Shown here piece by piece: positions 17,911 through 26,903 of a stretch of 64,000 bases of DNA. The translations under genes and the position numbers were made by a program. Origin of the DNA: JAWWOL01 sp033851545 (lineage in GTDB: Bacteria; Actinomycetota; Actinomycetes; JAWWOL01); NCBI GenBank assembly GCA_033851545.1, contig JAWWOO010000081.1, positions 1-64,000 on the forward strand, in the 5' to 3' direction. Numbering within the stretch: the first letter of the stretch is position 1; every line of letters starts with the position of its first letter. The notes under the pieces are model-generated. The model was not told the DNA's origin, searched no databases, and saw only the letters and a program-made list of their open reading frames with translations.

Positions 17911-18692
17911 GTACGGCGCGCGCCCTTCTCTGCTAAACCTGGGGGGGTGGCAAACTTCATCGCTGTCTCCATGAAGTTCATGGAGAGGTCGTCGACGACG
18001 CGCTCTAGGACCACGTTGAAGGGCAGACTGAGGCTTGCTTGGACTGGCTGCTCGCGATCAAACCCTGACGCGACGCACGCCTCGTGGCACAGCAACTGGG
18101 CCAAATGGAAGCTTCCAGTAGCAGCTCCTGCAATCTCCTTCTCTGGAAGGATGATGTTGAGTGCATTGGCGCCCTCGCGCACCAACTGCTGCACGCGTTC
18201 GTCCGGGTTCGATTCGAACCTGATTACGTCGAGTCGGCCGCTCAAGTCGCGGGCGAAGTTGACGAGTGACTCTCCGGCACGATTGATGCCGAGGATTACG
18301 ATCTTCGTCGTGACGTCTTCTTCGTCCGCGAGGAGTTTTAGGTAGTCCGCTATTGCGCTTCGGATAGAATCTTCAAGGCGGTGAAAGTCGTCGATGACCA
18401 CGAATCCCGCTGCCTGCATCTCCGGAAGCGCCTCGATTACCTCACGATCGCCGGCCCTGCGTGCTGTCAAGCGTAGTGCCTGATCCCCGCCCGGCAGTTC
18501 CGCAAGAGCTTTTGTAACTGCGGTGGTCTTACCGATGCCGGAGGGCCCCTCGATGACGACCCCGCGGCCCGGCGTCCGCAAAGCTACTACAAGCCTGCCA
18601 AACTCCACTGGCTCCACGAAAGTGTAAGAAGGAACGCCGCTTAGCTTAAATACCTCCTCGAGTTTGACCTTCTCGGCCATGCTCATCCCCAT
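17889..18692 (-). CDS. AAA/STAND-like ATPase, N-terminal half of a TIR effector
   Basis: 267 residues as read in frame 0. Walker A GPSGIGKTT is at 49-57 and Walker B FVVIDDFH at 97-104, followed by KIVILGINRAGESLV (sensor-1-like) and DVIRFESNPDERVQQLV. It should be the nucleotide-binding switch that detects a trigger and activates the TIR part. In frame 0 the chain ends 16 residues after a C7 run (17947-17941 read on this strand) with GLAEKGARRTCIYCVG. Reading in the -1 frame gives P-R-F-S-R-E-G-R-A-P-Y-L-H-I-L-R-W and continues without a stop into the TIR domain. Several Met codons (18692, 18686, 18680) could start it; the last has GGGGA upstream. Confidence 0.85.
   Translation of the reverse strand: MGMSMAEKVKLEEVFKLSGVPSYTFVEPVEFGRLVVALRTPGRGVVIEGPSGIGKTTAVTKALAELPGGDQALRLTARRAGDREVIEALPEMQAAGFVVIDDFHRLEDSIRSAIADYLKLLADEEDVTTKIVILGINRAGESLVNFARDLSGRLDVIRFESNPDERVQQLVREGANALNIILPEKEIAGAATGSFHLAQLLCHEACVASGFDREQPVQASLSLPFNVVLERVVDDLSMNFMETAMKFATPPGLAEKGARRTCIYCVG
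17941..17947 (-). other. C7 homopolymer: frameshift or phase-variable junction between AAA and TIR
   Basis: On the coding strand the run is A-C7-A. With seven C the AAA frame continues to a stop at 17889; with eight C, or after a -1 slip on the tract, AAA and TIR would be one chain of about 537 residues. The run may be a natural slippery site, a phase-variable switch or a sequencing/assembly miscount; the sequence alone does not tell which. Confidence 0.7.
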
Positions 18693-19004
18693 CCCCGTCG
18701 CCTGGAGCCAGAACGACGTACGCCCTGAGCTCGATCATGCATCAGACGCGGAACTCTGTCGTCGCGGCGCACCCCGGCGACGTCGGGTGGTTCGTCGTTT
18801 TCGCGTCGCCGAACTTCCGGCGCGGACCGTCGCAGTCCGACCTCAGCCGATCCAGGCCGCCGGGGCCGGCGGCGAACCGGGGTACCGTCGCCGGTCTGGC
18901 GCCGCTATTCAGGCCCGTCTGCTGGGCTGCCTCACTGGGGGCGAAGAAGTCGACTCGACCAATCGCTGCTGGGCCCGTACCGCCCCTTGGCGGGAAGCCG
19001 TTCA
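18693..19004. other. Upstream region of the AAA-TIR locus
   Basis: It must contain the promoter of the AAA-TIR genes. A reverse frame at 18742-19005 encodes 87 residues ending FGDAKTTNHPTSPGCAATTEFRV, but I see no family features, and it overlaps the probable promoter zone. I do not call a gene. Confidence 0.35.
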
Positions 19005-19322
19005 TTAGAAGCCACGAAGCCGGTACTGGTTCGGACTGGTGCGCACCAGGATCGGGCTGGTGTGCGCGGCCATCTTCGCGGTCTCGGGCAGCATGCCGAT
19101 GGCCGTGAGTGCCCCGATCAACTGTCTCCAGGTGGCGCTGGCACTACCACTGACTTCATCGGCCAGTTGCCAGGTACCTCCACCTCGTGCTGCCTCACGT
19201 TGCCGGGCAGTCAGCTCTCCGCAGAGCCCGACTGTGTCGTCGCGACCATGAGACAGCCAGGGCTGCGCCGCGACCCAGGCGGCGAGTGTGCTTGGTGACG
19301 GCAGCAGGTGCCGACGGAACCG
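19005..19322 (-). pseudogene. C-terminal coding remnant, unknown family
   Basis: Directly after the stop of the 19323 reading, and in the same frame, an open stretch of 105 codons reads LAAWVAAQPWLSHGRD, GELTARQREAARG, LADEVSGSASATWRQLIG, ALTAIGMLPETA and HTSPILVRTSPNQYRLRGF, then stop. It reads like genuine protein but has no start codon near its beginning, so it is either a truncated gene or the continuation of the preceding one past an ochre codon. Family not recognised. Confidence 0.45.
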
Positions 19323-20218
19323 TTAGCGACGCTGCGGGCCGTCGTACAGTTCGCCGAGTGTCAGCGGCCTGGGTGACGCCGTGAGCATCCGTACAACCAG
19401 CACGCAGAGTCCACTGCCGCGATCGTCGACTCGGACGACGACCTCACCCGTACGGTGCAGGCGCGCGTCGCCCAAGATGGCGTAGTCGGTCGGCCTCCCG
19501 TACGAGGTCGCATTGTCGGCACGTAGTCGTCCCAGGTCGACCCAGCCGGCCCGTCCCGCTGCGGTCAAGATCCGGTAAGTCGCTGCTGGCGTCGCCGTAG
19601 TGGTCCGGCCGACCACCGTGGTCCGTCCTTCGGCTCCGGATTCGAGGCGGAGCGCGGTGCTGACCCCGTAGCAGCGGGCGAGAGTCAGTGCTCCGCCGGG
19701 ATGGATCGGAGTGTTGGTCAGGCCGGCTTTGATGAGCGCCGCAGCCGCGTCGCCTGACGGGCAGGGCGCCACCTCCTCGAGCAGGTGCATTGCAGCGAGG
19801 AGCGACGGCGGAGCGGAGGTGGCGGTGAGCCGGGTCAGGGCGGGCGTGGCCTTCCAGCGCCCGTGGGACCGGATCTCGGTGATCGGCTGCGGTGCCGCCG
19901 TTCCCAGCCTTGCTGACGTCGGAGGGCGAGCTGGGTGGCTTGGTCGAACGGCGCTGCCCTTGCCAGCAGCATCCCGATAACGGCGTCGAGCGGACCCGGC
20001 GGCGGCGACGTCGGTGTCGGAAGAGCGCGCAGGGCCGCGGCGGTCGCGACCCCTCGCTCCCACATGGTGTCCACTGGGGCATTGTCGGCGACAACAGCGG
20101 CTGCCTGAGGTTGATGTCTTGGCGACGCGCGGTGGGAGGCAGCGCCGCGAGGATGCCTGCGCTCGTTGCCGGACTCGGCACCTGCCAGCGCTGAGGAGCC
20201 GGTGCCGTTCGACATCAT
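19323..20218 (-). pseudogene. Decayed gene of unknown function, copy A
   Basis: Reverse reading starts with DTMWERGVATAAALRALPTP and LDAVIGMLLARAAPFDQATQLALRRQQG (about 20090-19915). It then changes frame and continues with TEIRSHGRWKATPALTRL, SLLAAMHLLEEVAPCPSGDA, AGLTNTPIHPGGALTLARCYG, ATYRILTAAGRAGWVDLGRL and ends VLVVRMLTASPRPLTLGELYDGP. A matching but more damaged copy lies at 30590-32180 (MIGMLLALRPFDSEPQLAVRRQQG, LLDALSLLETLAPCLS, FVVRMLVAAPRPLALTELHEG). The family is unknown to me. Shared order of these blocks in both copies shows they descend from one protein. Confidence 0.55.
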
Positions 20219-20909
20219 GGTCCCGATCGCCCCTGATGCTGCCTGTGACCCGTTGGCTCGGGGGTTGCAGGAGCACCCGCGCAGCCGCGCCTCACAATCC
20301 GGTCATGGCGCCATTTTGACATGCAGGCGGTACCGGGCCACCAGAAACATGACCAGAGGTTCGCAGGGGATCGGCTGGGGGAGCACGATCCGCCTCCAAC
20401 GACGCGGCGGTGGGCGAGACGGCAGCTGCCGGTCAGCATTCATCAAAAGCCGGCGCCGACAATGTCTGCCCCACAAGGCTGGCAGCGAGGATTTGACAGG
20501 CAGAATCACCGCCGGCGTCGCGGCGCCTACGCAACACTGCGACGGTGGTCGAACGGATCTGCTACCGCCGACATTCAGCTCAGCTGCCGGCACTGTGCAC
20601 GACCGCCGGCCTCGAGTGCGATCAAGGACGTGCTCTCGACCGCGCGGCGGGGCAGGAGCTCGACCCGAAGCGACACGGGCTTCGACGACGCAGTTGCCGC
20701 CCCGGTAGCGAAACGATTTCCGGTCGCGTCAACCGGGAGCCGTGCGGCGCTCAGCGCACCGGCAAGGGGTGGTCTCCGGGACGTCCCGGTGGCGCTCGAT
20801 AGCCGAGACGCAGCGCTCGCCTGGCGGGCTCCCGGCACGAAAACCGCTACGAGCCTCGGCGTAGTTGCTCTGATTCGGCGTGCGCCCGAGCCAAGCCGTG
20901 CACGACCAC
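20219..20909. other. Region with no confident gene
   Basis: Overlapping frames exist on both strands, but none shows protein-like composition or family motifs. The right part probably contains the eroded 5' half of the LuxR-type pseudogene that follows. Confidence 0.4.
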
Positions 20910-21374
20910 CCGAACACAAGCGTGTACGCCGACGTTTTCAGCCCCTCGGCACCGATCGTCAGCTCGCCCTCATGGTTCACACCGGAACTCCGAGCGGGAT
21001 AGTCGGCTGCGCGGCAAATCGCTCAGGTCCCGACTTCACCGAGGACGACCTCGAGCTTGCTGCCGTCTTGGAACCGCTCCTGATCGCCCTCTATCGATCC
21101 ACGTACCGCACACCCATTGCCCAACCTTGCAGTGCTGCCCCATCGCACCCTGTCCACGCTGCCCAGGCTTTCCGGGCGCGAGATTCAGATCATGTCCTTG
21201 GCGCGGATGGGATGGCAGCCACGGTTATCGCGCACAAGGCTGGCAATCAGCCCCAGCACGGTGCTCCACTACCTGGAGCACGTTTACCGAAAGCTTAGTG
21301 CACACGATCGAGTCACCGCGGTCAATCACGCCCGCGTCTTGGGTGTTCTCCAACCTGCCACCGAGCAGGGATGA
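20910..21374 (+). pseudogene. Remnant of a LuxR-type regulator with GAF-like sensor part
   Basis: Pieces in three frames read S-V-Y-A-D-V-F-S-P at about 20920, then RQLALMVHTGTPSG, GPDFTEDDLELAAVLEPLLIALYR (about 20955-21095), then after another shift LSGREIQIMSLARMG and LAISPSTVLHYLEHVYRKL, AHDRVTAVNHARVLGVL. The last part is a LuxR/GerE helix-turn-helix, and the piece before it matches the end of the GAF-like domain that precedes such helices. Frame changes near 20940, 21110 and within the helix-turn-helix make a working protein unlikely. Confidence 0.6.
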
Positions 21375-22082
21375 CAAGCATCAGACCACATGGGAGGTCA
21401 TCGCCTCACCCAACACGGAGTGAGTGGCCCGGTGTCGATCAGGACTGCAGCCCTCCTGGTGTCGGCAGATATGGCGTATAGGCCGCTGCAGTCGCCGTTC
21501 CGGACGTCCCTGAGCCGGCTCAGGGTTGCGCGCGCGAGCTCGTCGCGGTCATCGATCGCGGGGAGTTCCGAGCTCGCGGGCAACCCGGACCGTCGCCTCG
21601 CGCGAAGGCCAAGGTTGACCTCCTACCGGACCGGGCCATTCCACGGTAGGCGCGGGCGGCGTCCAACGTCACGCTCAGGGGGCTGTCGTCACGTGACTGT
21701 CATCGTTTCGGCAAGAGCAATTAGGCCCCGCCACAGGAAGTTCTTCCCTTATGGCGGCAGTGAAGGCTCGCACCCACAATCATCGCGTGACGGAACGGAA
21801 GACGGACGTGTCGTGGCGTCGTGGACGCAAAGCATTGGCTCGGCGAAGTAGCGAGGCCTCCTTCCCTCAACGCTCAGGGTCGATGCGCCCGGTGGCATGA
21901 ACTCACCGCGTGCCTTCGCTGGTCCTCCGTCGAGGAGGCACTGGTCATTATAGGGACGCTATCCCCGAGTTAAGAGAGGTCCAAATCGCCGAAGTCGCAG
22001 AGCGACCGTGGACTGACACCTACTACAGGGTCTACCGTCAGATGATCGCACCTGTTGCGGCGCTACCATCTCGGAGTTCGGT
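21375..22082. other. 708-bp region with no confident gene
   Basis: A short reverse frame (21398-21583) ends with DDRDELARATLSRLRDVRNG, CSGLYAISADTRRAAVLIDT, which has protein-like composition but no family match and no convincing start. The rest shows nothing I can support. The promoter of the secreted 676-aa protein lies at the right end. Confidence 0.35.
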
Positions 22083-24113
22083 ATGACGCTACCCCACAGT
22101 TTCCGGCGCATTGCGGTGGGTCTGGTGCTCGCGCTCCTGCCGCTCGGAACCCCCACCGAAGCATGGTCCACGACTACCGCGCCCGCAGTGATCTCGGATC
22201 GGGCGATGGCGTCCGATTATTCCCCCTCCCCCGCCGCCGGAATGAGCAAAGGTAAACCTAGCTCGCTCGCGCCTTCGTTGGTCATGGCCGTGACTCAGGC
22301 GACAACCACGAAGGCGCGGATGGTAGCCCTCGAGACCATGTTGGGTGCATTGCAGATCGCGGTCCGGGATGCTCGCACGGGTCATTGGGTGGTACGTGGG
22401 CCGCTGCGTTCCGAACGCGAGGGGTACCTGTACAGCGCGGAAGTCAAGCAGCTGGCGCTGGCTATCGCCGCCCGCCGATCCGTGTCGCTGGCGGCCGTTG
22501 CGGCGGCTATCAACGCCGGCGGCTACAGCGCCGCGAAGGCCTCCCTGACGGCAGGCACCTTAGCCGCTGCCCTGGTAGACACCGCAAAAGCGAGCCGCAG
22601 CCTGAAGGCGAAGGATAACAAGGGCTGGCTGCTCATCCGCATCGTGCGGGAACTGGGCCGACACAGGCACCAAGATCCAGCGTCCACGTCTCCGCCCCGC
22701 TTGCGGGCACTCGACCCGCTGCAGGCCGCACTGGTGGTTCTGGAGTTCACCGCACCCCTTACGGCGTACCTGCCGGTGGTGACGCACACCCGCCAATTGA
22801 CCGTCTTGAGCCATGGCATTGTCGCGGCCACTCCACCGAAACGGGGCATCAGCGCTAGCGTCTGCGAGAAGCTCTCGCCACTCCTGAAGGCAGGCGTCAA
22901 GGTCATGGGTGCCTTGACGTCAAAGTGGATAAACAAGTACTTCTACCGTTCCGTGCCGGTGATTGGGTACACGATCGGGACTGAAATACCCAAGATGGCG
23001 GAATTAATAGCCAAGGCCGGTAAAGTGGCGGGCGTGCTTTTGGACGCCATACACGAATTCATCACTGCTTTTGGCATTGATGTTACGACGATCGTTCCTA
23101 CGATGCCCATCGCCTTAGGATCGAACGGCCATCCCGGCAAGCCAGTGCCCTTTGGCCTACAGGTCGACATGCTTCTCGATACCCCAAACGTGCTCGTGAA
23201 GTGCGGCTACCTCGCCAACATGAGCATCCCTGGCAAGGGGCCGGTGCCTGGAGTTTGGGTGTCCTGGCTGACTGGCGGACTCGAGTCCTGGGGCACGGTC
23301 GAGCCGAATGGCGTCATCCCTGGACACCTTAGTGCGACTGACGCGGCTGGACGGGCGTGGCTCACCTTTACACCGAAAGCCGACCCCGGCCGTTCAGGCC
23401 CGCTGCAACTCGCGGAAGGCAAAGCGATCGCCACGGCCTGGGCGAACGTCTCGCTGCAGGGGCCCGCCGGCGCTATCGAAGTTTTTGCCGATGCCGCCCG
23501 AACCACGACTCTGCCCTGGCAGGTTAGCTTCCACCTGCCCCTACCTTCGGCGATCCGTATGACGGCTCACCAGTCCTGGCACTACGATGGACCCACTGGC
23601 CACGGATTTATAGACAGCACCTGCTGGGACTGGATCACGGTCAACACCGAACGAGACTATAGCGCGACTGTTCCGCTGACAGCGAACGCGACTCTCGACA
23701 CCACAGACCCGGAGGTTTTTCTTCGGGGTGCAGGAGCCGACTTTGTGAGCAGCGGCACCGACACCTACGTCAGCCGGAAGATGCCCGACCGAAAGGAACC
23801 GTGCTACCCGCCGGAGAGTATCTCCCTCGCCAGCTACTCGCCCGGACGCATATCCGTCGACGTTGACTGGAACGTCGACACCCAGACCGAATTATGGATG
23901 TGGCCAGGATCGGAGTCAAGTCCACTCATCGAACACTGGAGCGATGCAGACCACCTAATCGAGTGGCAATACATATTCTCCTCGGATCCGGCAAAAGAGC
24001 CCGGAAGGTGGGGTGGTTGGCAGCCCAGCACGGATCCTGCCGTTCTGCAGACGAACACCTTCCACCCCGCCGTCGACTCGGGCATCACGATGACCTTTGA
24101 GTTGCTGCGGTAA
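22083..24113 (+). CDS. Large secreted protein of unknown function
   Basis: 676 residues. An N-terminal signal peptide is plain: MTLPHSFRRIAVG, hydrophobic LVLALLPLG, then a probable cleavage near TEAWSTTTA. Residues about 60-260 are helical and Ala-rich (KQLALAIAARRSVSLAAVAAAI, LDPLQAALVVLEFTAPL). A middle part (about 270-340) carries SVPVIGYTIGTEIPKMAELI. The C-terminal half (from about 360) is strand-rich with many Trp and Thr (GVWVSWLTGGLESWG; DAAGRAWLTFTPK; DSTCWDWITVN), resembling immunoglobulin-like layers. I know no family for it. Third positions are less GC-biased than in core genes. It sits within the repeat-flanked segment, 700 bases from any other intact gene. Confidence 0.7.
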   Translation: MTLPHSFRRIAVGLVLALLPLGTPTEAWSTTTAPAVISDRAMASDYSPSPAAGMSKGKPSSLAPSLVMAVTQATTTKARMVALETMLGALQIAVRDARTGHWVVRGPLRSEREGYLYSAEVKQLALAIAARRSVSLAAVAAAINAGGYSAAKASLTAGTLAAALVDTAKASRSLKAKDNKGWLLIRIVRELGRHRHQDPASTSPPRLRALDPLQAALVVLEFTAPLTAYLPVVTHTRQLTVLSHGIVAATPPKRGISASVCEKLSPLLKAGVKVMGALTSKWINKYFYRSVPVIGYTIGTEIPKMAELIAKAGKVAGVLLDAIHEFITAFGIDVTTIVPTMPIALGSNGHPGKPVPFGLQVDMLLDTPNVLVKCGYLANMSIPGKGPVPGVWVSWLTGGLESWGTVEPNGVIPGHLSATDAAGRAWLTFTPKADPGRSGPLQLAEGKAIATAWANVSLQGPAGAIEVFADAARTTTLPWQVSFHLPLPSAIRMTAHQSWHYDGPTGHGFIDSTCWDWITVNTERDYSATVPLTANATLDTTDPEVFLRGAGADFVSSGTDTYVSRKMPDRKEPCYPPESISLASYSPGRISVDVDWNVDTQTELWMWPGSESSPLIEHWSDADHLIEWQYIFSSDPAKEPGRWGGWQPSTDPAVLQTNTFHPAVDSGITMTFELLR

Positions 24114-24264
24114 CGTGTCTTCACGTCTGCAGCACGTCGGGGGACCTCTGCACGCATAACGACGAAGTTCGGAGGACGTTGACCGATGGGGCCACAAACG
24201 GTTGCGTCTAGCAGACAGCGCAGCCTCCGCGGGGAGGTGCGCCCGCCCGTTCCGATTGTGCCCC

Positions 24265-24666
24265 GCTGCGCTTTGTCGGAATCGTCAACACCGCCGGCCC
24301 AGGCTATGCCTTCCTCAGCCACGTCCTGCAGCTGCGACCCGCATCATCAAGATCGACCGTTCGCTTATCGCCGGGTTAGCTGCCGACCCGGCCTGGCGAT
24401 CGCTGGTCACCGCCCTGGTGCTGCTCGCGCTGGACATCGGCGCCACCGTTACCGGCGAAGGCGTCGAGGAAGTTGCCGAGCTGGACATCCTGTCCAGCTT
24501 GGGCGTCGACTACGCCCAGGGCTACCTACTCGCCAGACCGACCACTGATCCGACCTCGTGGCAGAGTTGGACGGACCGAGACTGGCTACCCGGCCACCGC
24601 CTCGCCTCCCAGCCAAACTTGGCGTCGGCCGCGAAGAGCAGCGGGTTCGCGCCGCCGCGTCGGTAG
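24265..24666 (+). pseudogene. C-terminal fragment of an EAL-domain c-di-GMP phosphodiesterase
   Basis: One frame reads GPGYAFLSHVLQLRP and, after a shift near 24345, the next gives IIKIDRSLIAGLAADPAW, VLLALDIGATVTGEGVEEVAEL and LGVDYAQGYLLARP. These match the second half of EAL domains (GYASLSHL, IKIDRSLI, EGVE, QGYLLGRP). The signature E-A-L and the first half are missing, and nothing after the domain is recognisable. It is a dead fragment. Confidence 0.7.
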
Positions 24667-24800
24667 ACCAGGGAGCGGGCTTTGGTTTGGTCGAAGCAGA
24701 GGCGGCGGACCATTGCCAGGGACGACATGCCCGACCTGGCATGGCGCCCCGGCATACTCCTCAACTGGGGGACTGCCACGTCCCGAGACGGGGGAACGGC

Positions 24801-25642
24801 ATGAGTTGGCTGACCAGGCTTCTCGGCGGTACGGGCACCCCGCGTTCAGGCGGAGTGGCCCAACGCCGCCGGCCGTCACATGGCGAGTACGCACCTCAGA
24901 CGCCTTCGTTGGTGGTGTCTGCTTCCTGGCTGGGCAGCGACCCGGCTCTCCGCCCAGACGGTTGGTCCCGTGTGGTCGGGGAGTCCTACCGCTTCGCGGC
25001 CCTGGAACGCCACCTGGTCCGGACCGAACCGCATCGGTACGTGATGGCTCAACTGCGCCGGGACGCGAGGAATCCGCACGACCACGGGGCGGTGGCGGTG
25101 TTCGTGGGAGCGGATCACGTGGGCTACATTCCCCGTACGGACCTCGGACCGGCCGGGCAGTCGCTCTACAAGGCGTTGGCGCGCCTCGCGGCGAAGGGCA
25201 CCGCTGCTACCTGCTGGGCCCGACTCACGGGTGGTACCCCGGCAGGCCGAACATCGGGATCACGCTGATGACCTCGAGTCACGGGAAGCCGGACGAGCCG
25301 TACCCGTTTCGCGTCACTGTGCCACCGGGCCGCTTCGCCAGGCTCCTCGGCGTGGGGGGGCACCAACCCGTTCTGGCGCAGTCCCTCGGCAGTCAAGCGG
25401 AGGTGCTCGTGGGCGTCGCCCTGTCCGTCGCAGACTCCAATCCGGCTCGACCCAAGCAGGCTGGTCCGGTTCTGCTGGCGACCATCGACGGCGTCGTCAT
25501 CGGCGGGCTCTCCCAGACAGAGAGCATCGACAGCATCGCGCTTGTGCTGGCCCTGCTGCACGCCGGCCGGCCGATACATGCCGTGGCACGCATCCGCCGA
25601 TCTGCAGGCGGCTCAGGCTGTATCTGCTCAGTTGCGGTATAG
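24801..25642 (+). pseudogene. Frameshifted HIRAN-like domain protein
   Basis: From ATG 24801 (GGGGGA just upstream) the frame reads MSWLTRLLGG, GESYRFAALERHL, MAQLRRDARNPHDHGAVAVFV and DHVGYIPRTDLG. This matches the HIRAN pattern of a basic residue, N-P-x-D-x-x-A-V-x-V and V-G-Y-I/L-P. It stops at 25268. The -1 frame, open to 25642, continues plausibly with W-Y-P-G-R-P-N-I-G-I-T, then PVLLATIDGVVIGGLSQ and ALVLALLHAGRPIHAVARI. One protein of about 280 residues was probably split by a frameshift near 25230. HIRAN domains bind DNA ends or lesions in repair proteins; here the role is unknown. Confidence 0.55.
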
Positions 25643-25761
25643 CGCTGCGCACGCTGATCACCGGCCTGAGCATCGCCCACTCCGGCGCGGCAGAGCTTAT
25701 CTGCCGGCGAGGACTTCGAGGATGGCAGTTGCCGCCCTGTTCCCAATCCATCTCGGGACGG

Positions 25762-26165
25762 TCAGCTGGGAGCCGTGCGGGCCGCAGTCTCCGGCTGGCG
25801 CATCGTGTCTTCCGCGACCAACAACGCTTCCTGCGCGACGTCGCCGATCTCGGGCAGGCAGCCGGGACGAGGGTCATCGTCGCAAATATAGGGGTCGGTT
25901 GTTGGGGCTGCGAGGGTGCTGTCGTCGCGCAGGACGATCGGCCCGACCAACGTCGATGTGCCGGACGGTGGCGGCGGTACGGGCGCGGGGGGTGGTGTCG
26001 GGGACGCCCGTGTGGTTGCCGCCGGGTTGACCAGGTCGGCGAGGCTGGTCGCCTGGTCGAGCCGCAGCACCCCCAGCAGGGGCAGTGCGAGTAGGTCGAG
26101 CACGGCGCGGCCGATGCTTACCTGGGAGTTCCACCGGCTGTCGATGCCGGGGCTGCCCCGGCCGC
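25762..26165 (-). pseudogene. Truncated phosphoesterase C-terminus, second copy
   Basis: The reverse frame reads SPGIDSRWNSQVSIGRAVLD, LLALPLLGVLRLDQATSLAD, LVNPAATTRASPTPPPAPVP. It is homologous at DNA and protein level to 14005-14335 but lacks everything before PGID. Similarity to the left copy stops at about 26165, where the iterated GTGCGGACA block and then the 61-bp repeat begin, so a recombination boundary probably lies there. Confidence 0.6.
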
Positions 26166-26178
26166 AGAACACGCTGCC

Positions 26179-26210
26179 GTGCGGACACGGTGCGGACATG
26201 GTGCGGACAC
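26179..26210. repeat. Three 11-bp direct repeats (GTGCGGACAYG)
   Basis: GTGCGGACA occurs at 26179, 26190 and 26201, exactly 11 bases apart, i.e. one helical turn. The same 9-mer forms one arm of the palindrome at 26392-26414. Phased copies on one face of the DNA suggest a protein-binding array. Confidence 0.7.
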
Positions 26211-26279
26211 GGCCTGCGATGCGAGAGTCCTGACCGGCGACCGCTGCTTCTGCAAGGCTCGCTGGCGACGTGTCCGAGG

Positions 26280-26340
26280 GGGACTTGAACCCCTCTGCTC
26301 CACGTCGGTGACCTGCGGCTTTGCCTATTGTGCCAGGTCA
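26280..26340. repeat. Right copy of the 61-bp tRNA T-arm-like direct repeat
   Basis: 57 of 61 bases match 12451-12511, same orientation. The reverse strand contains GGGGTTCAAGTCCCC, a good T stem and loop. As in the left copy, weaker similarity runs on for about 70 bases to GGTGCGGACAG. Possible right attachment site of the 13.8-kb segment. Confidence 0.7.
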
Positions 26341-26391
26341 GAGGGCATGCTGGAGTGCCGTGGCGTGCACCGTGGTGCACTGCTGCGCCGT

Positions 26392-26414
26392 CGGTGCGGA
26401 CAGTGTCCGCACCG
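26392..26414. promoter_or_regulatory. 23-nt near-perfect palindrome
   Basis: CGGTGCGGACA, one central G, then TGTCCGCACCG: 11-bp arms with no mismatch. Its half-site equals the 11-bp iterated repeat at 26179-26210. It lies about 490 bases upstream of the nuclease/SIR2 operon. A dimeric regulator or recombinase site is likely; the owner is unknown. Confidence 0.55.
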
Positions 26415-26903
26415 ATGATCTTGGTCAAGAAACCTCGAAAGGTGGGCTACTGCTACGAGCGACCCAGGCAATCAGCATGGCGCCGGCTCGCCGGTTCGCC
26501 GGCGTTACAACGCACGCCGAGTCTGCGGTCGTCGAGCACGCTCACGGCGTCCGGTAGCCTGAAGGGGCCTAGGAAATCAAGCGGCGGTGACGCTGCACGA
26601 CAGACCCTTTCCTGGCACGCATGGCCTCGGGGGCCGGGCCACCCACCGATGGAGGTCGGACAGGGAGAGCTCGCTGGCCGGCACAGGTCAGACAGGTGAC
26701 TGAGAGGTGCGTCGACGGAAGCCAATGCGTCAGAGCGGTGGCTCGGGCGGTGTCCATGTCCCACCAAGGCTAGAACCGAGGTGCCGATCTGGCCTCGGTC
26801 GCTTTGGGAGCGGCCGGCAGGGACGGCACGGAGGTCTGAAGACAGGTCGGCCGCAAGCCGCCAATCTCGGTGATGAGGCCCACTTTGGTGTATACGTTTG
26901 CCT
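26415..26903. other. Upstream region of the nuclease-SIR2 operon
   Basis: I see no confident gene on either strand. The reverse frame 26453-26956 overlaps the start of the nuclease gene and has random-looking composition. The promoter of the operon should be near the A+T-richer TTTGGTGTATACGTTTG just before the start. Confidence 0.4.
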
